DNA of 51,947 bases, taken from assembly GCF_016862375.1 (NCBI RefSeq), contig NZ_BOMV01000024.1, positions 1 to 51,947 on the forward strand, written 5' to 3'. Within the stretch, counting starts at the first letter, position 1, and each line of letters starts with the position of its first letter. The position numbers and the translations under genes are program-made. Under the pieces are notes generated by a model that saw nothing but the letters and a program-made list of their open reading frames with translations, searched no databases and was not told the DNA's origin. Positions 16,386-24,964 of the stretch are shown here, piece by piece. Source of the stretch: Paractinoplanes rishiriensis (GTDB lineage Bacteria > Actinomycetota > Actinomycetes > Mycobacteriales > Micromonosporaceae).

Positions 16386-17255
16386 ATGACTGAGTTCGAC
16401 GGCCTCCCGCTGCTCCGCTCCCCCGTGGCTATCGCCGCCTTCGAGGGCTGGAACGACGCTGCGGACGCTTCCACCGCGGCCGTGGAACACCTCGAACAGG
16501 TGTGGCAGGCCCGGGAGATCACGACCATCGATCCCGAGGACTTCTACGACTTCCAGGTGAGCCGGCCCACCATCACGATGGCCGAGGGCGAAACCCGGAA
16601 GATCGAGTGGCCCACCACCCGCTTCATGGTCGCCTCGCCGGAGGGCAGCGACCGCGACGTGGTGCTGATCCGCGGCATCGAGCCGAGCATGCGCTGGCGC
16701 ACGTTCTGCGAGCAGGTCCTCGAGGTGTGCCACAGCCTCGAGGTCAACCGCATCGTCCTGCTGGGCGCCCTGCTGGCCGACGTCCCGTACACGAGGCCGC
16801 TGCCGATCAGCGGTTCGGCAAGCGACCGCGAGGCCGCCGACAAGTACAACGTCGTCCCCACCCGCTACGACGGCCCCACCGGCATCGTCGGCGTCCTGCA
16901 CGAGGCGGCCGGCCGCGCCGAGTTGGAGGCGCTGAGCTTCTGGGTGCACGTCCCGCACTACGCCAACAACCCGCCCTGCCCCAAGGCGACGCTGGCCCTC
17001 CTGAGCCGCCTGGAGGACGTACTGGACCTGCCGGTACCCATGGCCGACCTGGCCGAGGAGGCTGACGAGTGGGAAAAGCGCGTGCGGGTGGCCGCCGAAC
17101 AGGACGCGGAACTCGGCGAGTACGTACGCGAGCTGGAGGAACGCGTGGGCGACGAGGGCATACAGCCCTTGACCGGCGACGAGATAGCCAGCGAGTTCGA
17201 GAAATACCTGCGCCGCCGGGGCGGCTCAGCCGGCCCGACCGCCGGCTCCTGGTGA
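16386..17255 (+). CDS. PAC2-family protein
   Basis: A 289-residue member of the PAC2 (proteasome assembly chaperone 2-like) family. N-terminal VAIAAFEGWNDAADASTAAV, central VNRIVLLGALLADVPYTRP and the following HEAAGRAELEALSFWVHVPHY are the conserved blocks. The C-terminal 70 residues are a charged helix (EEADEWEKRVRVAAEQDAEL). In Actinobacteria these genes are near-universal and are found close to mshC, as here. The molecular role in bacteria is unsettled. Confidence 0.88.
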   Translation: MTEFDGLPLLRSPVAIAAFEGWNDAADASTAAVEHLEQVWQAREITTIDPEDFYDFQVSRPTITMAEGETRKIEWPTTRFMVASPEGSDRDVVLIRGIEPSMRWRTFCEQVLEVCHSLEVNRIVLLGALLADVPYTRPLPISGSASDREAADKYNVVPTRYDGPTGIVGVLHEAAGRAELEALSFWVHVPHYANNPPCPKATLALLSRLEDVLDLPVPMADLAEEADEWEKRVRVAAEQDAELGEYVRELEERVGDEGIQPLTGDEIASEFEKYLRRRGGSAGPTAGSW

Positions 17256-17276
17256 TGCGCTAGTCGCAGTCACCAC

Positions 17277-17318
17277 GCTTCACGCCGTTGGGGAAGCATT
17301 CCCACAGGGGCGTGAAGC
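17277..17318. terminator. Possible bidirectional terminator hairpin
   Basis: GCTTCACGCC (17277-17286) pairs perfectly with GGCGTGAAGC (17309-17318). The 22-nt interior contains a smaller potential stem. It lies between the convergent PAC2 and DUF397 genes. There is no T-run, so intrinsic termination is only likely, not certain. Confidence 0.5.
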
Positions 17319-17338
17319 GCAGCCCTCCCGACCAGACC

Positions 17339-17554
17339 CTAGACTGGGAGGCAGTTGTCGATCTTGAATGCGACCAACGTGCCTTCCTCTATCCAGGCAA
17401 GGAAACCGGCCCAATCAGGTCGGGTGAAAATTATGGGCTCGGAATCGCGGTTCTTACTGTCGCGCATGGCTACCCGATCATCGTCGAGCACCGCGACCTC
17501 CACGCAGGCGTTGTCGGCGCAGTAGCTGCTTCGCGTCCACTCCTGATCATTCAA
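17339..17554 (-). CDS. DUF397 domain protein
   Basis: A 71-residue protein with the DUF397 pattern: WTRSSYCADNACVEVAVL, then VAMRDSKNRDSEP, then FTRPDWAGFLAWIEEG. The start is a TTG (17552-17554) with GGAGAGG about ten bases upstream; no better start exists before the upstream stop. DUF397 genes usually sit beside an XRE-type regulator with a DUF5753/Scr1 domain, and that gene lies 160 bp upstream on the same strand. Such pairs are thought to act in developmental regulation in actinomycetes (the WhiJ type). Confidence 0.85.
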   Translation of the reverse strand: MNDQEWTRSSYCADNACVEVAVLDDDRVAMRDSKNRDSEPIIFTRPDWAGFLAWIEEGTLVAFKIDNCLPV

Positions 17555-17714
17555 TTTAATACAACCTCTCCCTACTCGTTTTTGGGTATGCCAAAGGGAC
17601 CCGCTCGATGCACGAACCGAGCGAGGCGAGACATGTTCAACCCTGCGGCACGAGATATGGCCGACCGGTCGGCGGATCGCCGAGGTTATCTATTGTGTTA
17701 TACGTCGCAATTGT

Positions 17715-18623
17715 TCATATAGCATCCTCACGGTCCAGCGCGGCTCGCAACTTCGCCGCTCGAGCCATGATCAAGCTCAGACTGGCGTTCTCGTTGAGTG
17801 AGTTCGCGCTGATATCTTCGAAATAGGCCCGATGTGTGGCAACCACCTGCGGATCATCGATTATCTGGTCGCCGTCCCAGCTTTCCCGGTAGAGCACGGC
17901 GTCCCGGGTGTCCTCGTCATCCAGGTCGACCAGGGTGAATCCGCCCAGTAGTCCTAGCACCCCACGATCCAACGGCAGAATCCTGATGTGCACGTTCGGC
18001 CGGCGGGCAGTTTGTTCGAGCGCCACCATCTGATCCGCCGCCAGTTCCGCGCCGCCGATGTCCCGGGAGAGCACGGACTCGTCCAGGACCAGCCGGTAGT
18101 CGGGCGGGTTTTCGCGATCCAGCAGGAATTTACGCCGTAGCACGCGAGATTCGGTGCGGACCCGGATGCGATCCTCGTTATCGACGGAATTCCAGATCTG
18201 CAAGATCTTCTCCGCCACCGCGGGCGTCTGCAAGGGACCCGGGATCACGACGGGCTGGAACACCCGGATCGCTTTCGCGGAAGCCTCGAATCCCATCAGT
18301 TGAATCGTTCCCGGCGTCAGATGGTCGCGAAACTCGGGCCGGGTCAGCCACCGGCTCCGCCGGGACAGCCGGGCGTCCTCCGCGAGCGCGCTGAAGCGCT
18401 CGCCGGAGATGCCTCCATACAGGTCGATGAGAGCGCGCAGATCCGTGCCGGAGACCGCGACCTCGCCACTCTCGATACGTTGCACCTTGGAGAGGCTCCA
18501 GCCGAGCCGATCGGCGACATCGCTCTGGCTGCGACCACTTGCGTGCCTGGCTTCACGCAGTGCACGCCGCACGCGTCGGCGCGCGACGGCCGGGTGCTCT
18601 CCGAAGTAGGCAGTCAAGCTCAC
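17715..18623 (-). CDS. XRE-family regulator with DUF5753 (Scr1-like) domain
   Basis: A 302-residue regulator. The N-terminal helix-turn-helix is RRALREARHASGRSQSDVAD, then RLGWSLSKVQRIESGEVAVS. The DUF5753 domain follows, with FQPVVIPGPLQTPAVAEKIL, the DYRLVLDESVLSRDIGG block, VHIRILPLDRGVLGLLGGF, and the C-terminal AYFEDISANSLNENASLSLI. The GTG at 18623 is preferred because GGAGGTGGC sits right before it; an ATG 21 codons upstream has no comparable site. It pairs with the DUF397 gene downstream. Confidence 0.9.
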   Translation of the reverse strand: MSLTAYFGEHPAVARRRVRRALREARHASGRSQSDVADRLGWSLSKVQRIESGEVAVSGTDLRALIDLYGGISGERFSALAEDARLSRRSRWLTRPEFRDHLTPGTIQLMGFEASAKAIRVFQPVVIPGPLQTPAVAEKILQIWNSVDNEDRIRVRTESRVLRRKFLLDRENPPDYRLVLDESVLSRDIGGAELAADQMVALEQTARRPNVHIRILPLDRGVLGLLGGFTLVDLDDEDTRDAVLYRESWDGDQIIDDPQVVATHRAYFEDISANSLNENASLSLIMARAAKLRAALDREDAI

Positions 18624-18728
18624 GCCACCTCCGCCATCTGCAGCACAGCTATCAGCCACACTGCTGTTTCGTCTGGCGGACGCCATGCTACGTCACACGC
18701 ACCGGTCCTGTCGCCGGTCAAATCCCGG

Positions 18729-19154
18729 CTAGACATGCCGCGCCCGGTCCTCACGATGCTCGAGAGCGCGTCGTAATCCTCGCCCGACCTGCTGAAACTC
18801 GACTCGGTTCGAGGTCTCGACGAGAGTCGTCCACTCCTCGTCGACCAACCCGTTCAGTTGATATCGCACCCGCGGCCGCACCCGGATACACGCACCGGCG
18901 TAGCCCAGCAGAACCACGGCCACCACCACCGCCAGAATGATCGACACGCCGCCGAGGGCCGGGCCGGCAACAACCAGGCCGAACAGCGCCGTGCCGCCAA
19001 GAACACGGTGTTTGTACTGGTCACTCGCGGATCCGAGCTCCACCAACTGCACTGCGGTCAACTCGTCGAACCGCACAATTCGCCGTTCCGTCCGGGAAAC
19101 AGCGATCATTTCGTGGGTGATTGTCGCCAGCCGTCCGCGGTAATAGACAGGCAT
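18729..19154 (-). CDS. Small two-helix membrane protein (DUF6232-like)
   Basis: A 141-residue protein. The N-terminal MPVYYRGRLATITHEMIAVS and the following RRIVRFDELTAVQLVE form a strand-rich domain, then two adjacent hydrophobic stretches (LGGTALFGLVVAGPALGG and ILAVVVAVVLLGYAGACI). A further strand-rich segment with VRYQLNGLVDEEWTTLVET completes it. This matches proteins labelled DUF6232 in actinomycetes, as far as can be recalled. The start at 19154 has GGAG upstream. It is the first of three minus-strand small or regulatory genes but is separated from the XRE gene. Function unknown. Confidence 0.68.
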   Translation of the reverse strand: MPVYYRGRLATITHEMIAVSRTERRIVRFDELTAVQLVELGSASDQYKHRVLGGTALFGLVVAGPALGGVSIILAVVVAVVLLGYAGACIRVRPRVRYQLNGLVDEEWTTLVETSNRVEFQQVGRGLRRALEHREDRARHV

Positions 19155-19375
19155 CTGCGCTTCTCCATCTCTGCATGGAAATCGAAGCCCGACTTGGGCG
19201 ACAGCACCCAATGGATCGAGCCTCCCGGCATGGGGCCTGCGCTCAGTGTGTGTATGAACAGGACATGATTGCTAGGCAGCAACCTGCGGTATAGCTGATA
19301 GCGCGAAACGACCTCTCTACCGCTACGAAGACGCCATCGGCGTGTCGATGCCACAATCCGCACCCGGCCATGCAT

Positions 19376-19389
19376 CCTAGGAACCTAGG
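19376..19389. promoter_or_regulatory. CCTAGG-AA-CCTAGG operator
   Basis: Two CCTAGG palindromes separated by AA form a 14-bp near-palindrome that ends 17 bp upstream of the GntR start codon and just ahead of its AAGGAGG ribosome binding site. The position suits autorepression by the GntR/HutC regulator. Confidence 0.6.
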
Positions 19390-19406
19390 GTCAAGGAGGA
19401 CATCCC

Positions 19407-20198
19407 ATGGCGATCAACCCCGGAGCTGCCGAGTTCCCGCACCGCCAGATCGCGACCCAACTCCGCGAACGCATCCGCCGCGGCGACTGGCAGCCCGGCG
19501 AGCGCCTCCCCTCGATCCCCGCCATGGCCGAGATGTTCGGCGTCGCCAAGCAGACCGTCCAGCGCACCGTCGACCAGCTCCGGGTCGAAGGCCTCCTGAT
19601 CACCAAGCCCGGTTCGGGAACCTACGTCCGCGGCACCCGCCGCCGCCTGAACCGTCTTTCTCGCGGTCGCTACGGCGCCCACCGCGGCTACCACGCCGAT
19701 CTCGCCGCGCGCTATCGCCAGCAGCTGGTATCCGTCGGCCGGGAGCCCGCCCCGCCCGAGGTGGCCGACGCATTCGGCGTCCGCGACGGCACCGAGATGC
19801 TGGTCCGCCGGCACATCGTCCGCACCGACGACGCCACCGTCGAGCTGGGCGCGTCCTGGTTCCGGGTAGCCGAGGCGTCCGGCACCTCCCTGGAACGCGC
19901 CGAGGCGTTCGGCCGCCCCCTCTATCAGGAGGCCGAGGAGGTGCTGGGCAAGCGCTACGCCTCGGCCACCGACACGATCAGCGCCCGCCAGCCCAGCCGC
20001 GACGAGGCCGAGATTCTGCAGATCCGCCCGGACACCCCGGTCCTGCACCTGCTGCACGTGGCCTTCGACGAGACCCGCAAGCCCATCGAGGTGGCGCAGG
20101 CGACCTGGCCGGGCCCGATGACGACGCTCACCGAGGAGTACAAGATCCCCGCGCCTACCCCGGCGCCCGATCCGGGCCCGGGCCTCGCTCTCGCCTAG
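19407..20198 (+). CDS. GntR-family regulator (HutC subfamily, UTRA domain)
   Basis: A 263-residue regulator. The winged helix-turn-helix covers residues about 12-75 (IATQLRERIRRGDWQPGERL, then AEMFGVAKQTVQRTVDQLRV and KPGSGTYV). The C-terminal half is a UTRA ligand-binding domain with the typical MLVRRHIVRTDDATVEL, RYASATDTISARQPSRDEAE and PVLHLLHVAFDETRKPIEVA blocks. An AAGGAGG ribosome binding site fixes the start. The last 44 bases overlap the convergent HEAT-repeat gene. No dedicated metabolic target lies beside it. Confidence 0.92.
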   Translation: MAINPGAAEFPHRQIATQLRERIRRGDWQPGERLPSIPAMAEMFGVAKQTVQRTVDQLRVEGLLITKPGSGTYVRGTRRRLNRLSRGRYGAHRGYHADLAARYRQQLVSVGREPAPPEVADAFGVRDGTEMLVRRHIVRTDDATVELGASWFRVAEASGTSLERAEAFGRPLYQEAEEVLGKRYASATDTISARQPSRDEAEILQIRPDTPVLHLLHVAFDETRKPIEVAQATWPGPMTTLTEEYKIPAPTPAPDPGPGLALA

Positions 20199-20634
20199 AA
20201 CCCGTAGAAAGCACCCGCAACGCCCGCGCCGCCGCCACGCGAACCCGGGGCACCTCATCCGACAGCAGCTCCACCACCACCGGTTGCGCGTCATCCACCC
20301 CGTACCGCGCAATGATCTTGAGTCCCTGCTCCCGGACCCGCCACCAACCGTCCCCCAACGACGTCAGGATCGCCCCCACGATCGCCGGCTCGTCCGCCGC
20401 CGGGGCCCCCGTCACCCCCAGCGCCCACCCGAGCCCGCGCGTCCCCCAGACCCGCAGCCAGTACCGCTGATCATCCGGCGCGTGCAGATACTGAGGCGCA
20501 TCCGGCCCACCGAGCACGAGCAACAGCGCCGGATCCGCCTCCCCGCCCTCGATCAGCTCCACGCACGCCGCCACCACCTCGCGCACGCCCCGCGCAGCAC
20601 AGGCCACCTCGATCTTCTGCCGCGGCGTAGACAT
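20155..20634 (-). CDS. HEAT-repeat-like protein
   Basis: A 159-residue all-helical protein. Its C-terminal half contains paired helices typical of HEAT/PBS-lyase repeats (DGWWRVREQGLKIIARYGVD and EVPRVRVAAARALRVLS). The N-terminal half includes QYLHAPDDQRYWLRVWGTRG, also found in small actinomycete HEAT proteins. The start MSTPRQK at 20634 is chosen; the open frame extends 52 codons upstream but in non-protein-like composition. It probably acts as a protein-binding scaffold; no partner is evident. Confidence 0.75.
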   Translation of the reverse strand: MSTPRQKIEVACAARGVREVVAACVELIEGGEADPALLLVLGGPDAPQYLHAPDDQRYWLRVWGTRGLGWALGVTGAPAADEPAIVGAILTSLGDGWWRVREQGLKIIARYGVDDAQPVVVELLSDEVPRVRVAAARALRVLSTGSRRERGPGPDRAPG

Positions 20635-20832
20635 GGCTGGGAGCGTAAAACAATCAAAAGCAAGAGGAGGTACGCGTCGGCACGAGTCCCGTGGCGCACG
20701 ACCGGCCGGGTGGGTGGTCACCCCCGCCGCCCGGCTGCCGGGCTGTCCCGGGGGGCTGAGGTCAAACCAGGAACCTGAGTTGTAGCTCACGGTCCACGGC
20801 TTCTGTCACAGGCGCTGGATAGGCTCCTGACC

Positions 20833-22071
20833 ATGGACGCTTGGAGCGGGCACGACATTCCGACGCTGCCGGGAGACGCGCAGTTGCCGCGGCTGTACGA
20901 CTCGGCGCGGCAGTCGGTGCAGGCCACCGCCCCCGGCGACGTCGCGACCATGTATGTCTGCGGCATCACGCCCTACGACGCCACCCATCTCGGGCACGCG
21001 GCCACCATGATCACGTTCGACCTGATCAACCGGGCCTGGCGGGACGCCGGCCGCACGGTGCGATATGTGCAGAACGTGACCGACATCGACGACCCCCTGC
21101 TCGAACGCGCCCAGCGCGACGGTGAGGACTGGGTGGTCCTCGCCATGCGGGAGACCGCCCTGTTCCGGGAGGACATGGAAGCGCTGCGGATCATCCCGCC
21201 GGAGCACTACATCGGTGCGGTCGAGTCGATCCCGGCCATCGCCGCGCGCGTACGCGACCTCCTGGCGTCCGGCGCGGCCTACACCCTCGACGACGGCACC
21301 GGCGACGTGTATTACCCGATCGCCGCCGCGCCCCAATGGGGCTACGAGTCACACCTGTCCGGCCCCGAGATGATCGCGCTGTCCGCCGAACGCGGCGGCG
21401 ACCCGGAGCGCCCCGGCAAGCGCGACCCGCTCGACCCCCTGCTGTGGCGCGGCGCCCGCGACGGCGAGCCGGCCTGGGACGGCGGCGACCTGGGCCCCGG
21501 CCGCCCCGGCTGGCACATCGAGTGCGCCGTGATCGCCCTCGACCTGCTGGGCGACACCATCGACGTGCAGGGCGGCGGCAACGACCTGCTCTATCCCCAT
21601 CACGAGTGCTCCGCGGCCCACGCCGAAACCCTGACCGGCAAGGCCCCCTTCGCGGCCCACTACGTACACGCCGGCATGATCGGCCTGGACGGCGAAAAGA
21701 TGTCCAAGTCCAAGGGCAACCTGGTCTTCGTCTCCCGCCAGCGCGCCGACGGCGTAGACCCGATGGCGCTACGCCTGGGCCTGCTCTCCGGCCACTACCG
21801 TGCCGACCGCGAGTGGACCGACGAGGTACTGAAGGACGGCCAGCAACGCCTGTCCCGCTGGCGAGCGGCCGCCGCAGCCCCCGCCGGCCCGTCCGGCGAG
21901 GGCTTACGAGCCGCAGTCCGCGAATCCCTGCACAACGACCTGGACTCCCCCACCGCACTGGCCATAGTCGACGCTTGGGCCGAGTCCGCCCTGACCGGCG
22001 CCGGAGACGACGAAACCGCCCCAGCCGCGATGGCCCAAACAGTCGACGCGCTGCTGGGCGTCCGCCTCTGA
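20833..22071 (+). CDS. mshC: Cysteine:GlcN-Ins ligase, mycothiol biosynthesis
   Basis: MshC (412 residues) ligates L-cysteine to glucosaminyl-inositol in mycothiol synthesis, using ATP. It is a cysteinyl-tRNA synthetase paralogue. The zinc ligands C43 (YVCGITPY), C231 (WHIECAV) and H256 ([10 protein letters not shown]), the HIGH-like THLGHA (51-56) and KMSKSKGN (289-296) are all present. It lacks the C-terminal tRNA-binding domain of CysS, and [11 protein letters not shown] is characteristic of MshC. Mycothiol is restricted to Actinobacteria, which supports the taxonomic call. The neighbouring PAC2, SCO1664-like and DUF3090 genes match conserved actinobacterial synteny. Confidence 0.96.
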   Translation: MDAWSGHDIPTLPGDAQLPRLYDSARQSVQATAPGDVATMYVCGITPYDATHLGHAATMITFDLINRAWRDAGRTVRYVQNVTDIDDPLLERAQRDGEDWVVLAMRETALFREDMEALRIIPPEHYIGAVESIPAIAARVRDLLASGAAYTLDDGTGDVYYPIAAAPQWGYESHLSGPEMIALSAERGGDPERPGKRDPLDPLLWRGARDGEPAWDGGDLGPGRPGWHIECAVIALDLLGDTIDVQGGGNDLLYPHHECSAAHAETLTGKAPFAAHYVHAGMIGLDGEKMSKSKGNLVFVSRQRADGVDPMALRLGLLSGHYRADREWTDEVLKDGQQRLSRWRAAAAAPAGPSGEGLRAAVRESLHNDLDSPTALAIVDAWAESALTGAGDDETAPAAMAQTVDALLGVRL

Positions 22072-22448
22072 GCGTCAGACCACCCAGAGCCTGACCAGGT
22101 TCGCCCGCCAGGTCAGCTCACTCCACCGTCGCGGCCGCGCCCCGACCCAATCCACACCGGGCGCAGCGGACACGCGTTGCCGGGCGCCGTCACGCCCCAG
22201 GGCGGCGGAAGCGCTGTCATCCCCATGCCGATTCACCCACTCCCTGAACCCGGCGGGGCGGGCGGTGCTGCTGTGCCGGCGGGATTCAAGAGACGACGGC
22301 CCGCGCGGACTCTAACCGCCAACCGAGGACGCCGGGCCCTTTTGCCGAAAAAGAACGCCTTTGTCTGGACTTAGCGGCAAACGGCCACATTTTGCTAACA
22401 AGACCGCCAGACTGTTCGTGGTCCTAATCTCGTTCGAAAGGAAACATC
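22072..22448. other. Intergenic region between mshC and a secreted peptide gene
   Basis: No gene is supported in these 377 bases. A possible weak hairpin after mshC pairs CTGACC (22091-22096) with GGTCAG (22111-22116). Nearer the peptide gene, TTTGCCG (22341-22347) and CGGCAAA (22375-22381) form an inverted repeat with a 27-bp spacer in a less GC-rich segment, which may be part of its promoter. Confidence 0.5.
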
Positions 22449-22697
22449 ATGCGTCGTCCGGTTATGTACCTCGCTGGCATGCTCCTGGCCACCGGCGCGA
22501 GCCTTGCTCTCGCGGGACCCGCGTCCGCCGCCCCCGGACACACGCCGTGCCCGTACGGCCAGAGCTACTACGCGGGCTACCCGAGTGGTTTCGGCTCCGA
22601 CTACGAGCAGAACTCGTTCAACGGCATCCAGCTGCTGGGCAACCAGGGCAGCGGCAACCAGGGCGGCCTCATCCCGATCCTGTCGCCGTTCAGCTGA
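22449..22697 (+). CDS. Small secreted peptide
   Basis: An 82-residue precursor. Residues 1-28 are a signal peptide (MRRPVMYLAGMLLATGASLA, then LAGPASAA). The mature part of about 54 residues starts APGHTPCPYGQSYYAGYPSG and ends in a Gly/Asn/Gln-rich segment (LLGNQGSGNQGGLIPILSPF). It has a single cysteine, so it is not a typical chaplin or disulfide-rich peptide. An AAAGGAAAC ribosome binding site precedes the ATG. It stands alone and is followed by a strong hairpin. It may be a cell-surface or spore-related peptide, but this is only a guess. Confidence 0.75.
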   Translation: MRRPVMYLAGMLLATGASLALAGPASAAPGHTPCPYGQSYYAGYPSGFGSDYEQNSFNGIQLLGNQGSGNQGGLIPILSPFS

Positions 22698-22747
22698 CCC
22701 GCCCGCCGCGCGACCGGTGAATGCCGGTCGCGCCGGCCGATAACCCT

Positions 22748-22780
22748 CGACCCGAGGAGCCTGCCTGGCTCCTCGGGTCG
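22748..22780. terminator. Strong hairpin terminator between convergent genes
   Basis: A perfect 14-bp stem (22748-22761 with 22767-22780) and a 5-nt loop lie between the secreted peptide gene and the convergent SCO1664-like gene. On the plus strand it is followed by TGCATTTTCG. It probably works in both directions. Confidence 0.8.
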
Positions 22781-22794
22781 TGCATTTTCGCCGG

Positions 22795-23610
22795 TCAGAC
22801 CGGAGGCCAGGGAATCGCCGGCCAATCCTGGGGCGGCTTGGGGAAACGGCCCGCCCGCAGGAGGCGTTTCACGCGCAGCCGGATGTGCTGGACCTCGGAA
22901 AGCGTCAAGTGGCCTTCCAGGATCTCGCCCAGTTTGGACTCCAGGGCGACGGCCAGGCGCGGCAGGATTTCGCACGCCTCGGCCGGTAACGGCCTTCCGG
23001 TCCAGCCCCATAGGACAGTGCGCAGTTTGTTTTCGGTGTGGAAGCTGATGCCGTGGTCCACGCCGTGTACGGCGCCGGTGGCGGGGTAGAGGACGTGCCC
23101 GCCTTTGCGGTCGGCGTTGTTTATCACCGCGTCGAAGACCGCCAGGCGGGCCAGCCGGGGGTCGTCGGCGTGGGCCAGGGCGTAGGCGTCGCCGTCCTCG
23201 TCCCGGGCGTTGGCCACCGGAAGCCAGCCCGGCGGTACGTCGTAGGCGGGGACGAAGCCGATCATGGACTCGGCCTCGGCGGGCTCGTCTATCCACAGTT
23301 GCAGCGCGCCCGCACCGAGCGGGCCGTCGCGGAGGATGGTGGGTGGCACCAGATCCCAGCCGGTGGCCTGGGAGACCAGGTAGGCGCTCACCTCGCGACC
23401 GGCCAGGGTGCCGTCGGGGAAGTCCCAGAGTGGTCGTTCGCCGCGGACCGGTTTGTAGACGCAGCGGCGGGTCAGGCCGTGCAGGGTGATCTCGGCGCGC
23501 AAGGTGGTGTTGGAGGCGTCCACGAGCCGGCCCTCAATCTCGATCCGCCCGTGGGTGAGCAGGTCCAGAGCATCGCTCTCGGCGAGCGCGGCGGCCGGCT
23601 CGGTGGTCAC
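22795..23610 (-). CDS. SCO1664-family protein (PI3/4-kinase-like fold)
   Basis: A 271-residue protein of the family typified by Streptomyces SCO1664. It has a divergent phosphatidylinositol-kinase-like layout: RCVYKPVRGERPLWDFPDG gives the nucleotide-binding Lys region, LARLAVFDAVINNADRKGGH the catalytic-loop N-N-x-D-R-K motif, and VHGVDHGISFH the metal-binding D-H-G. The GTG start overlaps the stop of the DUF3090 gene by GTGA. The pair is conserved beside mshC across Actinobacteria, but no activity is established. Confidence 0.88.
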   Translation of the reverse strand: MTTEPAAALAESDALDLLTHGRIEIEGRLVDASNTTLRAEITLHGLTRRCVYKPVRGERPLWDFPDGTLAGREVSAYLVSQATGWDLVPPTILRDGPLGAGALQLWIDEPAEAESMIGFVPAYDVPPGWLPVANARDEDGDAYALAHADDPRLARLAVFDAVINNADRKGGHVLYPATGAVHGVDHGISFHTENKLRTVLWGWTGRPLPAEACEILPRLAVALESKLGEILEGHLTLSEVQHIRLRVKRLLRAGRFPKPPQDWPAIPWPPV

Positions 23611-24200
23611 CGGTGGTAGCCGTTGTGGCGGGGACAGAGGTGACCGGCCGGGTCGAGTGGCTGGCCGCAGAGCGGGCAGGGTGGGCGGCCGGCGGCCACC
23701 ACGCGGCGGGCCCGGTCGATGAACGCCCTGGTGGCCTCGGGGCTGAGGCGGACGCGGAGACGGTCGAGGTCGTCGTCGGGCTCGTCGTCGTCCTCATCGG
23801 CGTCGTCGGGCTCGTCCGGGTCGTCAGGGCCCAGCTCGATCTCGACCTCGGCGTCGCCGGCCTCGATCGCCTCGATCACGACGGTGCTGGTGTCGACGTC
23901 GAAGGCCAGCCCCAGGGTGCCCACCCGGAATTCCTCGTCGACCGGAGTGTCGAGCGGCTCGTTGTCGTGGGTGCTGGTCTGCGGCAGGTCGGGCAGGGAG
24001 ACGCCGAAGCGCTTGTTGGCCTCGACGAGCAACTCCTCGAGCTTTTCGGCGAGGAGCGACACCTGGACCTTCTCCAGCGCGACGCTGATCACCCGCCCGC
24101 CGCCCCGCGCCTGGAGGAAGAACGTCCGGTCGCCCGGCTCGCCCACCGTCCCGGCCACGAACCGCTCGGGCGGCTCGAACGAGTGCACCTGGTGGGTCAT
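23607..24200 (-). CDS. DUF3090 family protein
   Basis: A 197-residue protein with the conserved actinobacterial DUF3090 blocks: HSFEPPERFVAGTVGEPGDR, FFLQARGGGRVISVALEK, and a C-terminal zinc-ribbon-like PPCPLCGQPLDPAGHLCPRH with Cys-x2-Cys and Cys-x2-H. A run of acidic residues (DEDDDEPDDDLDR) separates the domains. It is translationally coupled to the SCO1664-like gene. Zinc binding is inferred from the motif; the function is unknown. Confidence 0.88.
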   Translation of the reverse strand: MTHQVHSFEPPERFVAGTVGEPGDRTFFLQARGGGRVISVALEKVQVSLLAEKLEELLVEANKRFGVSLPDLPQTSTHDNEPLDTPVDEEFRVGTLGLAFDVDTSTVVIEAIEAGDAEVEIELGPDDPDEPDDADEDDDEPDDDLDRLRVRLSPEATRAFIDRARRVVAAGRPPCPLCGQPLDPAGHLCPRHNGYHR

Positions 24201-24295
24201 GCCGTCAACCCTATCGAGCCGGGCCCAGGATCGCCCATCCTGCAGGACCGGGTTCGCCTAGGGCGCAACGCCGTGGACCTGCGGTAACACGGATG

Positions 24296-24964
24296 TCACG
24301 CAGTGTGCCCGGCGCCACCGCCGACCGCCGCGTCAGATTCCTTCGGGGGTACGAGCGACGCCAGGTCGGCGGTGTCGTTCATCCGCACCACGAACGGCCT
24401 CGTCGGCGTATAGGAGATGACGCTCACCGAGGCGGGGTCGGCCACGATCCGCTGGAACTGGTCGAGGTGCAGGCCCAGCGCGTCGGCCAGGATGGCCTTG
24501 ATCACATCGCCGTGCGTGCAGGCCAGCCAGAGGGCGCCGGGGCCGTGCTCGGCACTGATCTTGGCGTCCCAGCGGCGGACCGTGGCGATCGCCCGGGCGG
24601 ACATCTCGGCCATCGCCTCGCCGTTCGGGAACACCACGGCGCTCGGGTGGGCCTGCACCACCGGCCAGAGCGGGTCCTTGGCCAGCGTCTTGAGCTCCTG
24701 GCCCTCCCAGTCGCCGTAGCCGCACTCGATCAGGCCGTCGTCCTCGATGATCTGGGCCTCGGGCAGGGCCAGTTCGACGGTACGACGGCAGCGCGGCAAC
24801 GGGCTGGACACCACCGCCGACAGCGGCAGTTGACGCAGCCGCTCGCCGGCCCGCACGGCCTGGGCCCGGCCGGTGTCGTCGAGGTCGACCGGGCGGCGGC
24901 CGGCCAGTTCGCCGGTGGCGTTGGCCGTGGTGCGCCCGTGCCGGAGCAGCAGAACGGTGGCCAC
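24296..24964 (-). CDS. Histidine phosphatase family protein (MSMEG_4193-like)
   Basis: A 222-residue protein of the phosphoglycerate-mutase-like histidine phosphatase superfamily. The catalytic LLRHGRT motif is at residues 6-12, the second Arg/Glu region is SSPLPRCRRT plus ECGYGDWEGQEL, and the second catalytic His is in CTHGDVIK. The GTG start overlaps the TAG stop of the LLM oxidoreductase gene (TAGTGG), so the two are translationally coupled. It belongs to the conserved block with DUF3090 and the SCO1664-like gene. Substrate unknown. Confidence 0.88.
   Translation of the reverse strand: MATVLLLRHGRTTANATGELAGRRPVDLDDTGRAQAVRAGERLRQLPLSAVVSSPLPRCRRTVELALPEAQIIEDDGLIECGYGDWEGQELKTLAKDPLWPVVQAHPSAVVFPNGEAMAEMSARAIATVRRWDAKISAEHGPGALWLACTHGDVIKAILADALGLHLDQFQRIVADPASVSVISYTPTRPFVVRMNDTADLASLVPPKESDAAVGGGAGHTA

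Noticed and set aside
20833..22071. Cysteinyl-tRNA synthetase instead of MshC
   Set aside because: The protein ends after the KMSKS domain without the tRNA-binding extension and has MshC-specific blocks.
22177..22374. 65-codon open frame between mshC and the secreted peptide
   Set aside because: No ribosome binding site and no recognisable protein features.
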